DNA of 16,081 nt from contig CALGUD010000145.1 of the NCBI GenBank assembly GCA_937901915.1, positions 1 through 16,081 on the forward strand, read 5' to 3'. The notes under the pieces were generated by a model. The model worked only from the letters and a program-made list of their open reading frames with translations. It was not told the DNA's origin and ran no database searches. This document shows positions 14,383 through 16,081 of the stretch, in pieces. Position numbers and translations under genes: made by a program. Origin of the DNA: an uncultured Flavobacteriaceae bacterium. GTDB lineage: Bacteria; Bacteroidota; Bacteroidia; Flavobacteriales; Flavobacteriaceae. Each line of letters begins with the position of its first letter. The first letter of the stretch is position 1.

Positions 14383-15228
14383 ATGAAATTAAACCAAACA
14401 AATCCAATTATTCCCTTACTGCTAAATGCCGATACCAGATATATCATCTCTACATCCGGCCGGGTTTCATCCTTAAAAAGATACCAAAAATTATTACAGG
14501 AAATTTTAATGCTGAATATAGCCTATATCCCTGTATCTTCTTACTCCAATGATGGAAAAGTAAAACCAGAAGATTTTGCAAATGTGATAAGAGGATTGGG
14601 AGCAATAGGCGGGGCTATATCTAAGGACATTAAACACACAATTATTCCGTATTTAGATGAACTGGATCCTTTAGCTAAACAAATGCAATCAGTAAATACA
14701 GTTATAAGAGAAGGAGATAAATTAATAGGTTACAATACAGATGCTTTTGGATTTGAATCAGCTATTAAGAAAGGTATTAAAACAGGAGAAATCCCTGTAA
14801 AAACAGCCATTATTTATGGGTATGGCGGAGTTTTTAATGTAGCTTATCATGTTCTAACCTCCATCGGAATTAGAGTATTTGTAACAGGCAGAAATCCAGT
14901 AGAGATTGATAAAAAAAATAAGGAATACAATTTAAGCTCTTATACTGGCAATACTGCAGACTTATTTATTAACGCTACACCAGCATCAGATTATCCGTTA
15001 AAACAAGCTCAGGGGTTCTTAAAAGCCCTTGAAGGATGCAAAACTGTGTTTGACCATCAAATGCCGGGAACATATTTAAGAAAATATTGCGAAGAAAAAC
15101 ACATTCATTATATTCCGGGAACTGCCATGTATTATCCTCAAATGTATAAACAATGGTCTCTTTTTTTAAAAGATCATGTGAATTATGATGAGCTTCCCGA
15201 GCTAATTTCCCAGGCCGAAAATGATTAA
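14383..15228 (+). CDS. Divergent shikimate dehydrogenase (AroE)-like oxidoreductase
   Basis: The 281-residue protein has the AroE two-domain layout. Conserved features are the catalytic pair Lys84 (in SKDIKHTIIPYLD) and Asp120 (GYNTD), Asn105 (SVNTV), the dinucleotide loop GYGG (146-149), NATP (197-200) and Gln253 near the C-terminus. The shikimate-contacting loop that reads N-V-T-x-P-x-K in AroE is here AISKDIK. The N-terminal S-x-S-P-x-x-H-N signature is also not recognisable (SGRVSSLKR instead), and the N-terminus is unusual. The fold and an NAD(P)-linked alcohol/ketone chemistry are well supported, but activity on shikimate is doubtful. It starts 110 bp after the KdnB-like gene and may be an independent transcript. 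An overlapping ATG four bases upstream (14379) opens only a short frame and is not used. Confidence 0.75.
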   Translation: MKLNQTNPIIPLLLNADTRYIISTSGRVSSLKRYQKLLQEILMLNIAYIPVSSYSNDGKVKPEDFANVIRGLGAIGGAISKDIKHTIIPYLDELDPLAKQMQSVNTVIREGDKLIGYNTDAFGFESAIKKGIKTGEIPVKTAIIYGYGGVFNVAYHVLTSIGIRVFVTGRNPVEIDKKNKEYNLSSYTGNTADLFINATPASDYPLKQAQGFLKALEGCKTVFDHQMPGTYLRKYCEEKHIHYIPGTAMYYPQMYKQWSLFLKDHVNYDELPELISQAEND

Positions 15229-15248
15229 ACCTGAATAAGTAAAATACA

Positions 15249-15282
15249 AAAATCGCCTGAAAATTATTCTTCAGGCGATTTT
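15249..15282. terminator. Bidirectional terminator between the AroE-like gene and rpsA
   Basis: Perfect 13-bp arms, AAAATCGCCTGAA (15249-15261) and TTCAGGCGATTTT (15270-15282), surround an 8-base loop. The stem begins 20 bases after the AroE-like stop and ends 26 bases before the rpsA stop. Each strand reads out into a short T-rich stretch, so it can end both convergent transcripts. Confidence 0.85.
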
Positions 15283-15308
15283 ATATAATTAGGATAAGAT
15301 TAGATAAA

Positions 15309-16081
15309 TTACTTTTTCTTACTATCCATTTTCTCTTTAAGTTCTGCCAAAGCATCTATATCACCAAGAGTTGTTTTCTCTGATTGAGAAGCAGTTTTTT
15401 TCTTGGCTGCAGCTACTTTAACATTCTTTTCTTCTTCATCTCTAAAGATAGCAGTATGAGAAACTACAACTCTTTTGAACTCTTTGTTGAATTCAATAAT
15501 TTTAAAGTCTGCTGTCTCCCCTTTTCCAAGTTTCTTACCATCTTCTTTTTCTAAGTGACGTGAAGGTACAAATGCAACAATATCTTCGTTAAAATTAATT
15601 GTAGCACCTTTATCTACGATCTCAGCTATTTCGGCTTTATGAACAGTACCAACAGCAAAATCGTCTTCATATTTATCCCACGGATTACTTGTTGTTTGTT
15701 TATGGCCAAGGCTTAGTTTACGTCCCTCAACATCAAGTTCAAGTACTTCAACTTCCAGTTTATCGCCAACTGTTACAAATTCTGATGGGTGTTTGATTTT
15801 CTTAGTCCACGAAAGGTCAGATATGTATATCAATCCGTCAATACCTTCTTCTAACTCAACAAATACTCCAAAATTGGTAAAATTACGCACAATACCGGAG
15901 TGGGTAGAACCAACAGGGTATTTAGTGGTGATATCTGTCCAAGGATCTGGAGTAAGCTGTTTAATACCTAGAGACATTTTACGCTCATCCCTGTCTAAAG
16001 TAAGTATTACCGCTTCAACTTCATCGCCTACGTTCACAAAATCCTGAGCAGAACGTAAGTGGGTACTCCATGACATTTCAG
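15309..16081 (-). CDS. rpsA: 30S ribosomal protein S1, C-terminal part (start outside the window)
   Basis: The frame runs through the right edge, so only the last 256 or so residues are present. S1 binds mRNA and helps the 30S subunit start translation, particularly relevant in a phylum with few Shine-Dalgarno sites. Three S1 (OB-fold) units are seen from the edge inward: the end of one (GDEVEAVILTLDRDERKMSLG), a complete one (GSTHSGIVRNFTNFGVFVEL, then GLIYISDLSW and KLSLGHKQ), and a final one (GTVHKAEIAEIVDKGATINF, then AFVPSRHLE and RVVVSH). The repeats are joined by the recurring NPW/DPW-type linker. The C-terminus is Lys/Ala-rich (KVAAAKKKTAS) and ends in KKK. The ATG at 16076 is internal (preceded by an in-frame Glu codon) and is not the start. 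Confidence 0.95.
   Translation of the reverse strand, partial: EMSWSTHLRSAQDFVNVGDEVEAVILTLDRDERKMSLGIKQLTPDPWTDITTKYPVGSTHSGIVRNFTNFGVFVELEEGIDGLIYISDLSWTKKIKHPSEFVTVGDKLEVEVLELDVEGRKLSLGHKQTTSNPWDKYEDDFAVGTVHKAEIAEIVDKGATINFNEDIVAFVPSRHLEKEDGKKLGKGETADFKIIEFNKEFKRVVVSHTAIFRDEEEKNVKVAAAKKKTASQSEKTTLGDIDALAELKEKMDSKKK

Overview
The window looks like a low-GC (about 35% by hand count in sampled stretches) chromosomal segment from a member of Bacteroidota, most likely a flavobacterium. The protein families (a GyrA of 842 residues with Thr82, ClpC, DUF3822 next to rsmD, DUF4126, a KdnB-type dehydrogenase) fit this. So do several upstream sequences resembling the Bacteroidota promoter (-33 TTG, -7 TAnnTTTG) and the scarcity of strong Shine-Dalgarno sites. 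Gene content is mostly housekeeping, with one more unusual envelope-sugar neighbourhood. I see no tRNA, rRNA, CRISPR array, insertion sequence or phage gene.

Layout, left to right. (1) Positions 1 to about 345 hold a plus-strand fragment of a polyprenyl-phosphate sugar transferase. It breaks off inside its membrane helix and abuts a minus-strand TPR protein that also lacks its C-terminus. The left piece has visibly higher GC (about 43% against 35%), so this is either a chimeric assembly join or a real rearrangement. (2) TPR protein and gyrA form a minus-strand operon. (3) A 258-bp divergent spacer with dyad symmetries separates gyrA from clpC, which ends at a strong terminator. (4) A one-protein fusion of a RimB-like retropepsin domain with a RimK-like glutamate ligase runs on the plus strand and shares its stop codon bases with rsmD on the minus strand. 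(5) rsmD, a DUF3822 protein and a single-pass membrane protein form an overlapping minus-strand operon. (6) A RecD/Pif1-like helicase is divergent from that operon and is followed by a DUF4126 membrane protein. (7) kdsB, a capped HAD hydrolase and a KdnB-like dehydrogenase are tightly coupled, followed after 110 bp by a divergent AroE-like dehydrogenase. (8) A 13-bp-stem hairpin separates this from rpsA, which enters from the right on the minus strand and is cut by the window edge.

How the genes work together. gyrA, the helicase, clpC, rsmD, the RimK fusion and rpsA are genome-maintenance, proteostasis and translation genes. The most suggestive functional group is kdsB-HAD-kdnB(-aroE-like). 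KdsB activates Kdo-type sugars for lipopolysaccharide, and KdnB in Shewanella oxidises C8 of Kdo on the way to 8-amino-Kdo (Kdo8N). The partner aminotransferase KdnA is not in this window, so the pathway is a hypothesis.
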